Of a stretch of DNA of 21,482 nt, positions 13,447 to 20,760 are shown piece by piece. Position 1 is the stretch's first letter. Every line of letters starts with the position of its first letter. Below the pieces are notes generated by a model, which ran no database searches, was not told the DNA's origin, and worked only from the letters and a program-made list of their open reading frames with translations. The stretch comes from a virus: the IMG/VR virus record IMGVR_UViG_3300009413_002407, positions 1 through 21,482 of that record. One strand, 5' to 3'. The position numbers and the translations under genes are program-made.

Positions 13447-13698
13447 ATGGTTATTAAAGAACAGATAGACATACCAGAGCAGCTGGAAGCCCTCCACGAA
13501 ATTGGGTGGTCATGGCTGGCGATGGCCGAGGAGCTCCGTGTTACGAAGGACACCTTGAGGGCCTGGCGGAGGGGCACCGAGCCCACCATGCCGTTCATCG
13601 TGAGCCGTGCCCTGAGTACGCTGGAGGGGCTGGAGCCGCCAGGGCACTACAGGAAGACCTCTGGCTGGTGGATGGAACGCCTCCAGCCTTCGGCCTGA
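13447..13698 (+). CDS. Helix-turn-helix regulator (Cro/CI-like), putative switch protein
   Basis: The start is placed at ATG 13447 (83 residues); TTG 13417 and ATG 13423 are open upstream but lie in the promoter region. Residues from about 19 onward (WSWLAMAEELRVTKDTLRAW followed by RRGTEP) show a helix-turn-helix of the 'w..lA..L.vs..Tl..WrrG...p' type, as in Cro/CI-like regulators and some terminase-associated proteins. A GLEPPGHYRKTSGWWMERLQ tail follows. It lies divergent to the early operon beside the 13375-13387 operator, so it is the best candidate repressor of that promoter. The ribosome binding site is weak (GAAAG). Confidence 0.65.
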   Translation: MVIKEQIDIPEQLEALHEIGWSWLAMAEELRVTKDTLRAWRRGTEPTMPFIVSRALSTLEGLEPPGHYRKTSGWWMERLQPSA

Positions 13699-13728
13699 TT
13701 TACAGAACTACCCGAGGAGGGCGGCCTG

Positions 13729-14154
13729 GTGTACGAATACCGAGTGATAGTGGACCGTGTTATTGACGGCGACACTATAGACGTTGATATATGGCTGGGC
13801 TTCGACGTTGTGCTCCCTGGCCAGCGTATCAGGCTCTACGGAATAGACACCCCTGAGAGCCGAACCCGTGATTTAGTTGAGAAGAAATACGGGCTCCTGA
13901 GCAAACAATACCTCCAGGCCCGCGCTCCTGTTGGCGGAAAGCTCCGCCTCCAGAGCATGGAACGGGGCAAGTTCGGCCGTATCCTGGGCATTCTGTATGA
14001 GGAGGATGACGAGACCTCCATAAATGACCATCTGTGTCAGGACGCCCATGCGGTGCCATACCAGGGGGGAAACAAGGCCCAGCTGGAGGCCCTCCACCTG
14101 GCCAACCGTGAGCGGCTACGGCTCCGAGCGGTCCACCTGGAGAAAGAAGCATGA
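13729..14154 (+). CDS. Staphylococcal-nuclease-family endonuclease
   Basis: A 141-residue protein starting with GTG 13729 behind GAGGAGGG. It shows the family pattern: VIDGDTIDVDI (D13, D15), IRLYGIDTPES (R35, D40, E43) and GKFGRILG (R84). These correspond to the catalytic Arg, calcium-binding Asp and general-base Glu of thermonuclease (R35, D40, E43, R87). No signal peptide is present, so it acts in the cytoplasm, probably on host or phage DNA. Its stop overlaps the methyltransferase start (ATGA). Confidence 0.87.
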   Translation: MYEYRVIVDRVIDGDTIDVDIWLGFDVVLPGQRIRLYGIDTPESRTRDLVEKKYGLLSKQYLQARAPVGGKLRLQSMERGKFGRILGILYEEDDETSINDHLCQDAHAVPYQGGNKAQLEALHLANRERLRLRAVHLEKEA

Positions 14155-15407
14155 CCGAGCCCCTCCAGATAAGAGACCGAATCAAGGAGCTCCGCCGAGT
14201 CAACGGCAGGGACCTTATCCCAAACCCCAGGAACTGGCGGCGCCACCCCCAGGCCCAGAGAGACGCCCTGGGAGGCGTCCTGGCCGAGGTAGGATTCGCC
14301 GACGCACTCCTGGCCCGTGAGACCCCTGACGGCCTGATGCTCCTCGACGGGCACCTCCGACTGGAAACCCTGCCTGATGCAGACCTTCCCGTCCTGGTGT
14401 TAGACGTAACCGAGGAGGAGGCTGATAAGCTCCTGGTTACATTCGACCCGCTCGGCGCCATGGCGACCCCTGACACCGACGTCCTGAGCGACCTGCTCCA
14501 GGGTATCGCCTTCGCTGACGAAAGCGTCCAGCGGATGCTGGAGGGCCTCAACAACGGTTCCTATCATCCCCTCCTGGCCGCCAGGAAGTCTGACGAAGAA
14601 GACGCCGCAGACACCGACTCGGAGATAGAGAAGGCCGAAGACGAGGACTACGAGCCCTTCACTAAGCTGGGCCAGGTCTGGAGCCTCGGAGACCATCGGC
14701 TTATGTGCGGGGATTGTACCGAGCCCAACGATGTCGATGAGCTCATGGCTGGGACTAAGGCGGATGCGGTTTGGACTGACCCACCATATGCGATTTATGG
14801 CTCTGCCTCGGGCCTGGAAAGCTCCATAGCGGATGACAAAATGGTTCGCCCAATGTTTGAAACTGTTTTAAGAATATCGGCTAAAACGGTAAAGATACTG
14901 GGCCATGTTTACGTCTGCTCTGATTGGCGGTCATGGGCATCGTGGTGGGAGATGGCAAAAAGAACAAGCCTGCAAGTAAAGAATTGCATTATTTGGGACA
15001 AAACGGGCGGAGGCACGGGAAGCGGGGTAGGGCGCAACTACCGCAATTGTTTTGAGATGGTGGTATTTTTGACTAAGGTGGAGCAAAAACTCCATATGCT
15101 ATCCAGTAGCAGACGAGGGCAAATTCGCCAAATTGGCTTGCCTAATCTGGTTCGCGTTAAGCGTGTCCACATAGGCCATAAAGAGCATAACGCAGAAAAG
15201 CCCGTGGAATTAATATCCTATAATGTCGAAGCGTCTACAGATGAGGGGGGCATCGTTGTCGATTGGTTCGTCGGCTCTGGCTCAACCATCATCGCCGCTG
15301 AGAAGCTCGGCCGCCGTTGCTATGCTATGGAGATTGAGCCACGATATGTCGACGTATCTATCCGCAGGTGGGAAAACTACACTGGGAAAAAAGCGGCCCT
15401 GCTATGA
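14151..15407 (+). CDS. ParB-like domain fused to beta-class DNA methyltransferase
   Basis: A 418-residue protein. Residues about 15-100 resemble a ParB/sulfiredoxin-like domain (LIPNPRNWRRHPQAQRDALG, then LLDGHLRLETL and LPVLVLDVTEEEADKLLV). An acidic linker (145-170) follows. The methyltransferase starts at SLGDHRLMCGDCTEP, with DPPY at 210-213 and the AdoMet motif FVGSGST at 373-379. DPPY before FxGxG is the beta order, and DPPY fits N6-adenine or N4-cytosine methylation. No restriction enzyme is nearby, so a solitary methylase protecting phage DNA is likely. Rows sampled in the catalytic part (near 14820-15120) are about 42-48 percent GC, against about 62 percent at 14521-14580, suggesting a transferred segment. 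Confidence 0.88.
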   Translation: MTEPLQIRDRIKELRRVNGRDLIPNPRNWRRHPQAQRDALGGVLAEVGFADALLARETPDGLMLLDGHLRLETLPDADLPVLVLDVTEEEADKLLVTFDPLGAMATPDTDVLSDLLQGIAFADESVQRMLEGLNNGSYHPLLAARKSDEEDAADTDSEIEKAEDEDYEPFTKLGQVWSLGDHRLMCGDCTEPNDVDELMAGTKADAVWTDPPYAIYGSASGLESSIADDKMVRPMFETVLRISAKTVKILGHVYVCSDWRSWASWWEMAKRTSLQVKNCIIWDKTGGGTGSGVGRNYRNCFEMVVFLTKVEQKLHMLSSSRRGQIRQIGLPNLVRVKRVHIGHKEHNAEKPVELISYNVEASTDEGGIVVDWFVGSGSTIIAAEKLGRRCYAMEIEPRYVDVSIRRWENYTGKKAALL

Positions 15408-15925
15408 CCTCCGATGACCCCATAGAGGATAAACCCGTCAGGGAGTACCGCCCCGCTCGGAGGAACCGATACTCGCAGAGAATGCTCAGGGCAAATGAGA
15501 AGCACGTTCAGGCCCTGGAATTGCGCCTCGCGGGCCATTCGTTCAGAACAATAGCCGAGCAGCTTGGCTACAGTGGGCATACAGGCGCCATAAATGCGGT
15601 ACAGGCTGGCATGGAGAAGGCACTGCTTCAGCCAGCTGAGGAGCTGCGGGACCTGACCTATGCACGGCTGACGAGGATTCTTCAGGTGTGGTGGCCCAAA
15701 ATGCTCCAGGGGGACGCCCAGGCAACGAAGCTCGTTTATGAGGGCATCGCGGACATCCGCTCCCTGATGGGCCTCGATAAGCGGGAGCCCGATGGCCCTG
15801 GCCTGGCGGTGAACATCGACAACAGGCAGGCGGTTATCAAGGTAGTCTATGAGGAGGCGGCAGCGGAGGGCGCCGCGGATATGCCGCAGGTTACGGAGGC
15901 CCCTGATGGTAACGCCCACCCCTAG
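15404..15925 (+). CDS. Terminase small subunit (putative)
   Basis: The start is placed at ATG 15404, overlapping the methyltransferase stop (ATGA), giving 173 residues. A basic N-terminus (VREYRPARRNRYSQRMLRAN) is followed by a helix-turn-helix (ALELRLAGHSFRTIAEQLGY, SGHTGAINAVQAGMEKALLQ). A long helical core (EELRDLTYARLTRILQVWWP, KLVYEGIADIRSLMGLD) and a flexible tail come next. The domain order, helical character and position ahead of the large terminase fit a small terminase subunit, which recognises phage DNA for packaging. The one small gene between the two terminases is slightly unusual. Confidence 0.65.
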   Translation: MTSDDPIEDKPVREYRPARRNRYSQRMLRANEKHVQALELRLAGHSFRTIAEQLGYSGHTGAINAVQAGMEKALLQPAEELRDLTYARLTRILQVWWPKMLQGDAQATKLVYEGIADIRSLMGLDKREPDGPGLAVNIDNRQAVIKVVYEEAAAEGAADMPQVTEAPDGNAHP

Positions 15926-15976
15926 CCCGAGGCGCTCCTCTCCGTGCATCTGGTGGCGTCTGGTGTTAGGATTTCG

Positions 15977-16180
15977 ATGATATATGAGCCCGCGGGCGCC
16001 GATGATGGGCGGATTTCGCAGCTGTACGATGGAGGGGTTTCGGAGGTGCTGGTGACTGGACGGCCGACGAATCCCGCAGGCGAAGGCCGCGAGAACATCC
16101 GCAGGCGGTTACCCGATATTAAGGCCGCCATCTCCTCATGTGTTGCCGCTGGCGGTCTTAATGTGAGCGCTGGAGGTTGA
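15977..16180 (+). CDS. Small unknown protein between the terminase genes
   Basis: The start is placed at ATG 15977 (TAGGATTTCG upstream), 67 residues; a GTG at 15944 is also open. The product runs MIYEPAGADDGRISQLYDGG, then GRPTNPAGEGRENIRRRLPD and AAISSCVAAGG. It reads as coding, with a strand-turn-helix pattern, but belongs to no family I recognise. Confidence 0.45.
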   Translation: MIYEPAGADDGRISQLYDGGVSEVLVTGRPTNPAGEGRENIRRRLPDIKAAISSCVAAGGLNVSAGG

Positions 16181-16205
16181 CTGGTGGGCCCGTATTTTTT
16201 ATTTT
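16177..16205 (+). promoter_or_regulatory. Possible promoter for the packaging genes
   Basis: TTGACT (16177-16182) and TATTTT (16200-16205) have 17-base spacing and stand 46 bases before the large terminase ATG. The region 16194-16210 is a T-rich run, rare in this genome. It is followed by a tandem 8-base repeat GTAAAAGT (16216-16231) in the leader. Confidence 0.45.
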
Positions 16206-16250
16206 TTATTTCCCCGTAAAAGTGTAAAAGTGTAGTAGCATGGAGGCGCC

Positions 16251-17540
16251 ATGGTAGCCACTCAATCCTCTGTTTATACGGTACGGCTCAGGCAGCCGCA
16301 CCCCGCCCAGGAGGCATTCGTCCAGAGCACGGCGAAGCGCAAGGTGGCGAGGTCTGGGCGCCGCGGGGCGAAGACTACCGCCGCCGCTACTCTGAGCATT
16401 CAGACATTCCTGGCAGGTGGGCGGGTGCTCTATGCGGCGCCGACGGCGGAGCAGATTGGCCGCTACTGGTTTGAGGTAAAGCGAGCGCTGGAGGCGCCCC
16501 TGGCCTCCTCCGTGTACTACAAGAACGAGACCAGCCATTTCATCGAGACCCCTGGGACCGAGCAGAGGCTACGGGCGAAGACCGCCTGGAACTCGGATAC
16601 CCTCCGAGGCGATTATGCCGACCTGCTCATCCTGGACGAGTGGCAGCTGATGGACGAGGACGCCTGGGAGTTAGTCGGCGCCCCGATGCTCCTGGACAAT
16701 GACGGCGACGCCGTGTTCCTCTACACTCCGCCGAGCCTTCGGAGCCGCAGCATCAGCAAGGCGAGGAACCCGCGCCACGCCGCTGAGATGTACGAGCGGG
16801 CCAGGAGAGACGAGACGGGGCGCTGGGCCGCCTACCACTGGACTAGCCACGATAACCCTCACCTGAGCAGAACGGCGCTGGAGACAATCACCCAGGACAT
16901 GACCCAGCTGGCCATCCGCCAGGAGATACTCGCCGAGGACGTAACCGAAGTGCCAGGCGCCCTCTGGCTGCGGGAGAACATCCGTTACATAGACCACCGA
17001 GACCTCCCTGACCTGGAGCGGCTGGTGGTGGGGATTGACCCCTCGGGCGGCGCTGGGGCTGGCCATGACGAGGTGGGCATCATCGTCGGAGGGAAGGCTG
17101 GGGACTCCGCGTATATCCTCGCAGACCTCTCAGGCCACTACAGCCCAGAGGAATGGGGGCGCCGAGCGGTGACGGCGTTTATGGATTACCAGGCCGACCG
17201 CATCCTCGGGGAGTCGAACTTTGGAGGCGATATGATAGAGGCGGTGATACAGACCGCCGCTCGGTATTTGAACGCCCACGTGGCCTATGATAAGGTTACG
17301 GCCAGCCGAGGCAAGGCCGTGAGGGCCGAGCCTATAGCTGCGATGTATGAGCAGGGGAGGGTGTACCATGTGCGGGGACTGGAGAACGTCATCGGCAAAC
17401 TCGACCAGCTGGAGGACGAACTGACCTCCTGGCTCCCTGGGGACAACTGGAGCCCGAACAGGCTCGACGCTCTGGTCTGGGTCGTTAGCGATTTGTTTCC
17501 GCTGGGCGGCTCTCCTGGGCTGAGGTTCATCGGTGGGTAG
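16251..17540 (+). CDS. terL: Terminase large subunit
   Basis: A 429-residue protein. The ATPase half has a Walker A variant ARSGRRGAKTT (S35-T43) and Walker B LLILDEW (D129, E130). An adenine-motif-like start (QPHPAQEAF) and the coupling region YTPPS (159-163) also fit. The nuclease half is RNase H-like with LVVGIDPSGG (D263), ILGESNFGG (E321) and SPNRLDALVW (D406) as the metal-binding acids. The enzyme pumps DNA into the procapsid through the portal and cuts the concatemer. GGAGGCGCC precedes the ATG. It has a standard length for the terminase family with a C-terminal RNase H fold. Confidence 0.93.
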   Translation: MVATQSSVYTVRLRQPHPAQEAFVQSTAKRKVARSGRRGAKTTAAATLSIQTFLAGGRVLYAAPTAEQIGRYWFEVKRALEAPLASSVYYKNETSHFIETPGTEQRLRAKTAWNSDTLRGDYADLLILDEWQLMDEDAWELVGAPMLLDNDGDAVFLYTPPSLRSRSISKARNPRHAAEMYERARRDETGRWAAYHWTSHDNPHLSRTALETITQDMTQLAIRQEILAEDVTEVPGALWLRENIRYIDHRDLPDLERLVVGIDPSGGAGAGHDEVGIIVGGKAGDSAYILADLSGHYSPEEWGRRAVTAFMDYQADRILGESNFGGDMIEAVIQTAARYLNAHVAYDKVTASRGKAVRAEPIAAMYEQGRVYHVRGLENVIGKLDQLEDELTSWLPGDNWSPNRLDALVWVVSDLFPLGGSPGLRFIGG

Positions 17541-17685
17541 ACTCCTCCAGGCCGTCAGCTGGCGCAATACCATCTCGGTGATGGGCCTGGTGATGGTGGC
17601 CGTGGGCTGCGGCGCCCTAATCCACTGGGGAGCGGGAGTGATTGTGGCGGGGGCTATCCTGGTATTTCTAGCCGAGTGGGGGTGA
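17533..17685 (+). CDS. Small two-helix membrane protein between terminase and portal
   Basis: A 50-residue ORF starting with GTG 17533 inside the end of the terminase gene and stopping at TGA 17683-17685, one base before the portal start. The product has a short basic start (MGRLLQAVSWRN) and two hydrophobic stretches (ISVMGLVMVAVGCGALIHWG and GVIVAGAILVFLAEWG). Tight packing between two essential genes supports it being real. Its role is unknown. Confidence 0.55.
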   Translation: MGRLLQAVSWRNTISVMGLVMVAVGCGALIHWGAGVIVAGAILVFLAEWG

Positions 17686-17686
17686 T

Positions 17687-19876
17687 ATGTTTCGACGAGC
17701 ACTGGAGAACGCAATCGGGAAACAGGCGGAGCGGCTGCCCCTGGGTGAGATGAGCAGTTACGGCTCCAGTCTGATGGCCCCCGCGGGCACGGTCAACAAG
17801 GGCGCAGCCCTCGGGAAGATGGCGAGCGCGGCGACCCTGTTTTCCGTTATCAACCTGATAGCAGAGGATGTAGCGGCGGTCACGTGGAAAGTGTACCAAA
17901 TAACTGGCAACGGCGAGCGCACCGAGGTCGAGCCCTCTATGCGGCCACGGAGCCGCACTGAGTCGGCTGGACAGCGGCTATATCGGCTCTGGCATAGTGT
18001 TAACCCATTCTACACCCGCGAGGACTTTATCGAGGCAACCACGCAGCATTACGAATTGACGGGTGAGGAGTACTGGTTGCTGGTTAGAAACGCCCTCGGC
18101 GAGGTCGTTGAGATGTGGCCAATACGGCCAGACCGAATCTCCCCAGTCCCTGACCGTGAAGAATTTATCAAGGGCTATATCTACAAGATTGGAGGAGAGA
18201 GCATAGCGCTGGGCACCGAGGACATCATCTGGAATAGGCGACCGCATCCCAGCAATCCATACGCTGGCATCGGGACGGTCCAGGCCCTGGGCGTTGACCT
18301 GGGGATAGACCGCAACGCCGCCGAATGGGTCAGTAATTTCTTCAAAAACTCCGCCGAGCCTGGCGGCATCATCGAGTATGACCGAGAGCTTTCGGAGCGC
18401 CAGTTTAACAACCTTGCGAGCAGATGGGAGGCCCAGCATAGAGGGGCCCAGAACGCCCACCGAGTGGCCATCATAGAGGGCGGTAAATGGCAGGAGAGAA
18501 AATACACCCAGAGGGACATGGAATTTGAGAAGCTGCGGCGGTTTGAACGGGAGCAGATAATGGTCGCATTCCGTATCCACCCCGCCATGGTCGGCATATC
18601 TGAGAATGTGAACAGGGCCAACGCCGAGGCCGCCGAGGTTATCCATTCCAGGAGAGTGATTCTCCCACGGCTCCGCAAGCGCCGCGGGGTGGTCAACGAG
18701 CGCCTGGTGAAACCGTATTTTGGGGAGGACTTAGAGCTGGATTTCGTAGACCCTACGCCTGAAAACAGGGTGCAAGACCTGGACGAAGCCACCAAGTTAT
18801 ACGGCGCTGGGCTGGCGACCCGTAACGAGGCGCGGTCAAGGATGGGGTTAGACGAAGCCGACGAGGGTGGGGACGATTACAAGACGGACGCCCCTGGGCC
18901 CATGGGGCTCGGCGCCCCTCCAGCCGAGAGGAAGAACGGGCGAATCTGGCAGCTGACGGGCGAATGGTTCAAGGCGGAGGAGGCCCCGCCACTGGCTGAG
19001 GAGATAGAGGCTCACCAGCGATTGATGGAAGCCAACTGGGCGAAGCGACTGGCCCAGGAGGCGAAGGCTTTGGTGGAACTCCTGGAGGCGGCAGACGGGA
19101 AGGGGTGGCGCCAGGCTCCCGTACTCAAACAGCTGGAGATGACGGCCCTCGATAGCTTCGACTGGAACTGGGAATCGAAATTCGGCCGAGAGGTTATTGC
19201 CGAACTGGAGCGGGCCTTTGCCCTGGCATTTATGGCCGAGGTGCCGTTGGCAAATCCTGGGATGGTCAGCGTCCTGGCGGTTGAATTCGCCAGGAACAGA
19301 GGGGCTGAAGTCCTGAAGCCAGGCTATTCAAAGGACGGGAAATTCCTCAGCATAACCGAGACAACGAAGCACCGAGTCAGGGAGCTCACTGCTCGCACCA
19401 TAGCCAACGGAGAGGGCACCCAGAGCCTCGCCAGGGCTATCACCAGAGACTTCAGTTTTTCCGCTGCAAAGGCCAGCACGATAGCCCGCACCGAAACGGC
19501 GAAGGCTCTCGGAGAGGGCGGACTGAAGGCGGCCGTATCTAAGAACCGAGACCAGAAGCGGTGGCTCACCCAGGGCGATGGAGAGGAGACAGACGAATGT
19601 ATAGCCAACCAGGACCAGGGCTGGATTCCAATTGCCGAGATATTCACCAGCCAGGTGGAGACGGTGCCGCAGCACCCTAATTGTCGGTGCGTGGTGGAGT
19701 ATCGCACCAGTGCCGTCCACGAAGCGGGGCTTCGTCCTCGGGCTATTGTTGACGAGGTTCGGTGCCCGACCTGCAACAGCCAGGTCGCGAAGCACCATCC
19801 CGAGGGGACGCCCGAATGGTGCCGTAAATGCAAGAAGGAATTTGTGGCTGGGGCCCTGGTCCATAGCGCCGCGTGA
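17687..19876 (+). CDS. Portal protein fused to MuF-type head domain and C-terminal zinc ribbon
   Basis: A 729-residue protein. Residues 1-430 are an HK97-type portal (LFSVINLIAEDVAAVTWKVY, then EEYWLLVRNALGEVVEMWPI, NPYAGIGTVQALGVDLGIDR, GIIEYDRELSERQFNNLASR, and MVAFRIHPAMVGISENVNRA). A helical linker follows (about 440-560). The MuF-like domain ends with the signature PQHPNCRC at 661-668, preceded by STIARTETAKALGEGGLKAA. The last 39 residues form a CxxC...CxxC zinc ribbon (C693, C696, C712, C715). The portal is the dodecameric DNA gate of the head; MuF domains belong to minor head or injected proteins. Fusion of the two in one chain is known in some phages; the added zinc ribbon is less usual. 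It is the last plus-strand gene. Confidence 0.88.
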   Translation: MFRRALENAIGKQAERLPLGEMSSYGSSLMAPAGTVNKGAALGKMASAATLFSVINLIAEDVAAVTWKVYQITGNGERTEVEPSMRPRSRTESAGQRLYRLWHSVNPFYTREDFIEATTQHYELTGEEYWLLVRNALGEVVEMWPIRPDRISPVPDREEFIKGYIYKIGGESIALGTEDIIWNRRPHPSNPYAGIGTVQALGVDLGIDRNAAEWVSNFFKNSAEPGGIIEYDRELSERQFNNLASRWEAQHRGAQNAHRVAIIEGGKWQERKYTQRDMEFEKLRRFEREQIMVAFRIHPAMVGISENVNRANAEAAEVIHSRRVILPRLRKRRGVVNERLVKPYFGEDLELDFVDPTPENRVQDLDEATKLYGAGLATRNEARSRMGLDEADEGGDDYKTDAPGPMGLGAPPAERKNGRIWQLTGEWFKAEEAPPLAEEIEAHQRLMEANWAKRLAQEAKALVELLEAADGKGWRQAPVLKQLEMTALDSFDWNWESKFGREVIAELERAFALAFMAEVPLANPGMVSVLAVEFARNRGAEVLKPGYSKDGKFLSITETTKHRVRELTARTIANGEGTQSLARAITRDFSFSAAKASTIARTETAKALGEGGLKAAVSKNRDQKRWLTQGDGEETDECIANQDQGWIPIAEIFTSQVETVPQHPNCRCVVEYRTSAVHEAGLRPRAIVDEVRCPTCNSQVAKHHPEGTPEWCRKCKKEFVAGALVHSAA

Positions 19877-19895
19877 GACGCTCCCAAACGTAAGA

Positions 19896-19915
19896 AGAGG
19901 CGCCGAAGCGCCTCT
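19896..19915 (-). terminator. UUCG hairpin between the late genes and the right-hand island
   Basis: AGAGGCGC pairs perfectly with GCGCCTCT around a 4-base loop, CGAA on the plus strand and UUCG on the minus strand, where it is extra stable. On the minus strand TCTTACGTTT follows. It ends the minus-strand unit at 19961-20161 and may also stop plus-strand late transcription. It has a near copy at 20716-20733. Confidence 0.7.
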
Positions 19916-19960
19916 CCTGGTATCCAACTATAGGGCGAGGGTTTAGCCGTTGGCTTCGTT

Positions 19961-20161
19961 CTATCTTGCCTCTCGGCAGTAATCGCAGGAGCAACGGAAT
20001 GCCTCTTCCGTGGCTGGCAGCTGGGCGAGTATATTCTGTAGGACTTTATCCTGATGCCGTGCAATGTGGTCAGTGGAGGGCCGTCCGCCCAGGCTGGTCA
20101 CTTCGTTATGGAGCAGGCTGGCTATCAGTCTCATGTCCGTGGTGGTCATTTCTACTTTCAT
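19961..20161 (-). CDS. Small unknown protein (66 residues)
   Basis: The product starts MKVEMTTTDMRLIASLLHNE and ends CSCDYCREAR. Two helices are followed by a Cys cluster (C57, C59, C62). Binding site AGGAGGCGACAGG precedes the ATG. The stop is TAG at 19961-19963; five in-frame codons later (NEANG) comes TAA 19943-19945, which lines up with the natural end (KAND, TAA) of the 212-residue gene in this island. The TAG may therefore be a newer, earlier stop. No family recognised. Confidence 0.55.
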   Translation of the reverse strand: MKVEMTTTDMRLIASLLHNEVTSLGGRPSTDHIARHQDKVLQNILAQLPATEEAFRCSCDYCREAR

Positions 20162-20208
20162 CCTGTCGCCTCCTCTATTTTGTTGGCTTCCGCCTACCTC
20201 TCAGTTTC

Positions 20209-20229
20209 GGGAGGGGGGCCACCCCTCCC
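20209..20229 (-). terminator. GC hairpin after the 122-residue gene
   Basis: GGGAGGGG pairs perfectly with CCCCTCCC around a 5-base loop, 17 bases after the stop codon at 20246. No T-tract follows on the minus strand (GAAACTGAG), so termination would be inefficient, or the hairpin may instead protect the RNA 3' end. Confidence 0.5.
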
Positions 20230-20245
20230 ATCATCAGGGCGGAGT

Positions 20246-20614
20246 TTAGGTGTATTTTCTGGTCAGCGCTACGCTGGCTTGAATGTTCCCGTGGTATTGG
20301 CCAGTTCGTCCAGTTACTTGTTGCACCAGGGCTAAGACGTTGGTGCGAACCTCTGACCATACGTTGCCGCAATTCTGGCAGCGCCCCATGTTCCGAGGGG
20401 TTATGGCGCACTGGCAGTTGGCGGGCTTGCTGGCATCGACCTCAACGTCGAGCCATCCGCTCCCTGTTCCTGTTCCGTGGCCTACCCTTGTTACCGTGTA
20501 GCCTGCGGCCTTGAGTGCGTTCTTGACGGCGGTGCCCTCTGCTCGTTTCCTTGCGCCCGCTGCCTTCTTGACCTCTTTGATTTCTGCCATGGCTGCCTGT
20601 ATCTCCTGGTTCAT
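20246..20614 (-). CDS. Unknown protein with Cys cluster (122 residues)
   Basis: The N-terminal half is a Lys/Ala-rich helix (AAMAEIKEVKKAAGARKRAE) followed by GYTVTRVGHGTGTGSGWLDV, a glycine-rich strand-turn-strand pattern. A CQC...CQNC cluster (residues 68-83) suggests a zinc site. The rest is helical. It has its own near-consensus promoter and a GAGGAGATAGAAA ribosome site, and ends in a hairpin, so it is a self-contained unit. It does not match a family I can name. Confidence 0.6.
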   Translation of the reverse strand: MNQEIQAAMAEIKEVKKAAGARKRAEGTAVKNALKAAGYTVTRVGHGTGTGSGWLDVEVDASKPANCQCAITPRNMGRCQNCGNVWSEVRTNVLALVQQVTGRTGQYHGNIQASVALTRKYT

Positions 20615-20643
20615 TTTCTATCTCCTCACTGGTTGATGAGGTA

Positions 20644-20673
20644 ACTATAGCAGTGCAACTATTCTATTGTCAA
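20644..20673 (-). promoter_or_regulatory. Strong promoter for the 122-residue gene
   Basis: On the minus strand TTGACA (20673-20668), an 18-base spacer and TATAGT (20649-20644) give a near-consensus sigma70 promoter. The start codon is about 30 bases from the -10. The surrounding 20615-20700 is AT-rich for this genome. Confidence 0.8.
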
Positions 20674-20715
20674 GGGTTTTATAGAGAAATCCTAAAACTC
20701 GTCCTGAACGAAGAA

Positions 20716-20733
20716 GAGGCGCCGAAGCGCCTC
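20716..20733 (-). terminator. UUCG hairpin after the 212-residue gene
   Basis: GAGGCGC pairs with GCGCCTC around CGAA (UUCG on the minus strand), and TTCTTCGTTC follows. It lies 28 bases after the stop at 20761. The hairpin and its surroundings are nearly the same as at 19896-19915. Confidence 0.7.
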
Positions 20734-20760
20734 CTCTGTTGTTCAGCTATGGGGCGAGGA

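Noticed and set aside
13335-13598. Minus-strand ORF of 87 codons over the switch region
   Set aside because: It would cross the strong leftward promoter and the divergent regulator gene, and it shows no family pattern.
13829-14554. Minus-strand ORF of 241 codons
   Set aside because: It lies opposite the nuclease and methyltransferase genes. The product is Arg/Ser/Pro-rich, typical of the reverse frame of GC-rich coding DNA.
16191-16210. T-rich run as an intrinsic terminator
   Set aside because: Only the short palindrome GGGCCC precedes it, too little stem for a terminator. A promoter reading (TTGACT-17-TATTTT) fits better.
17978-18795. Two long minus-strand ORFs (222 and 204 codons)
   Set aside because: Both are antisense to the portal domain, which is strongly recognisable, and they have no ribosome site or motif.
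19961-19963. TAG as a recoded sense codon (stop-codon reassignment)
   Set aside because: Other genes here, including the large terminase (17538-17540), end sensibly in TAG, and no gene needs TAG to be read through, so the standard code applies.
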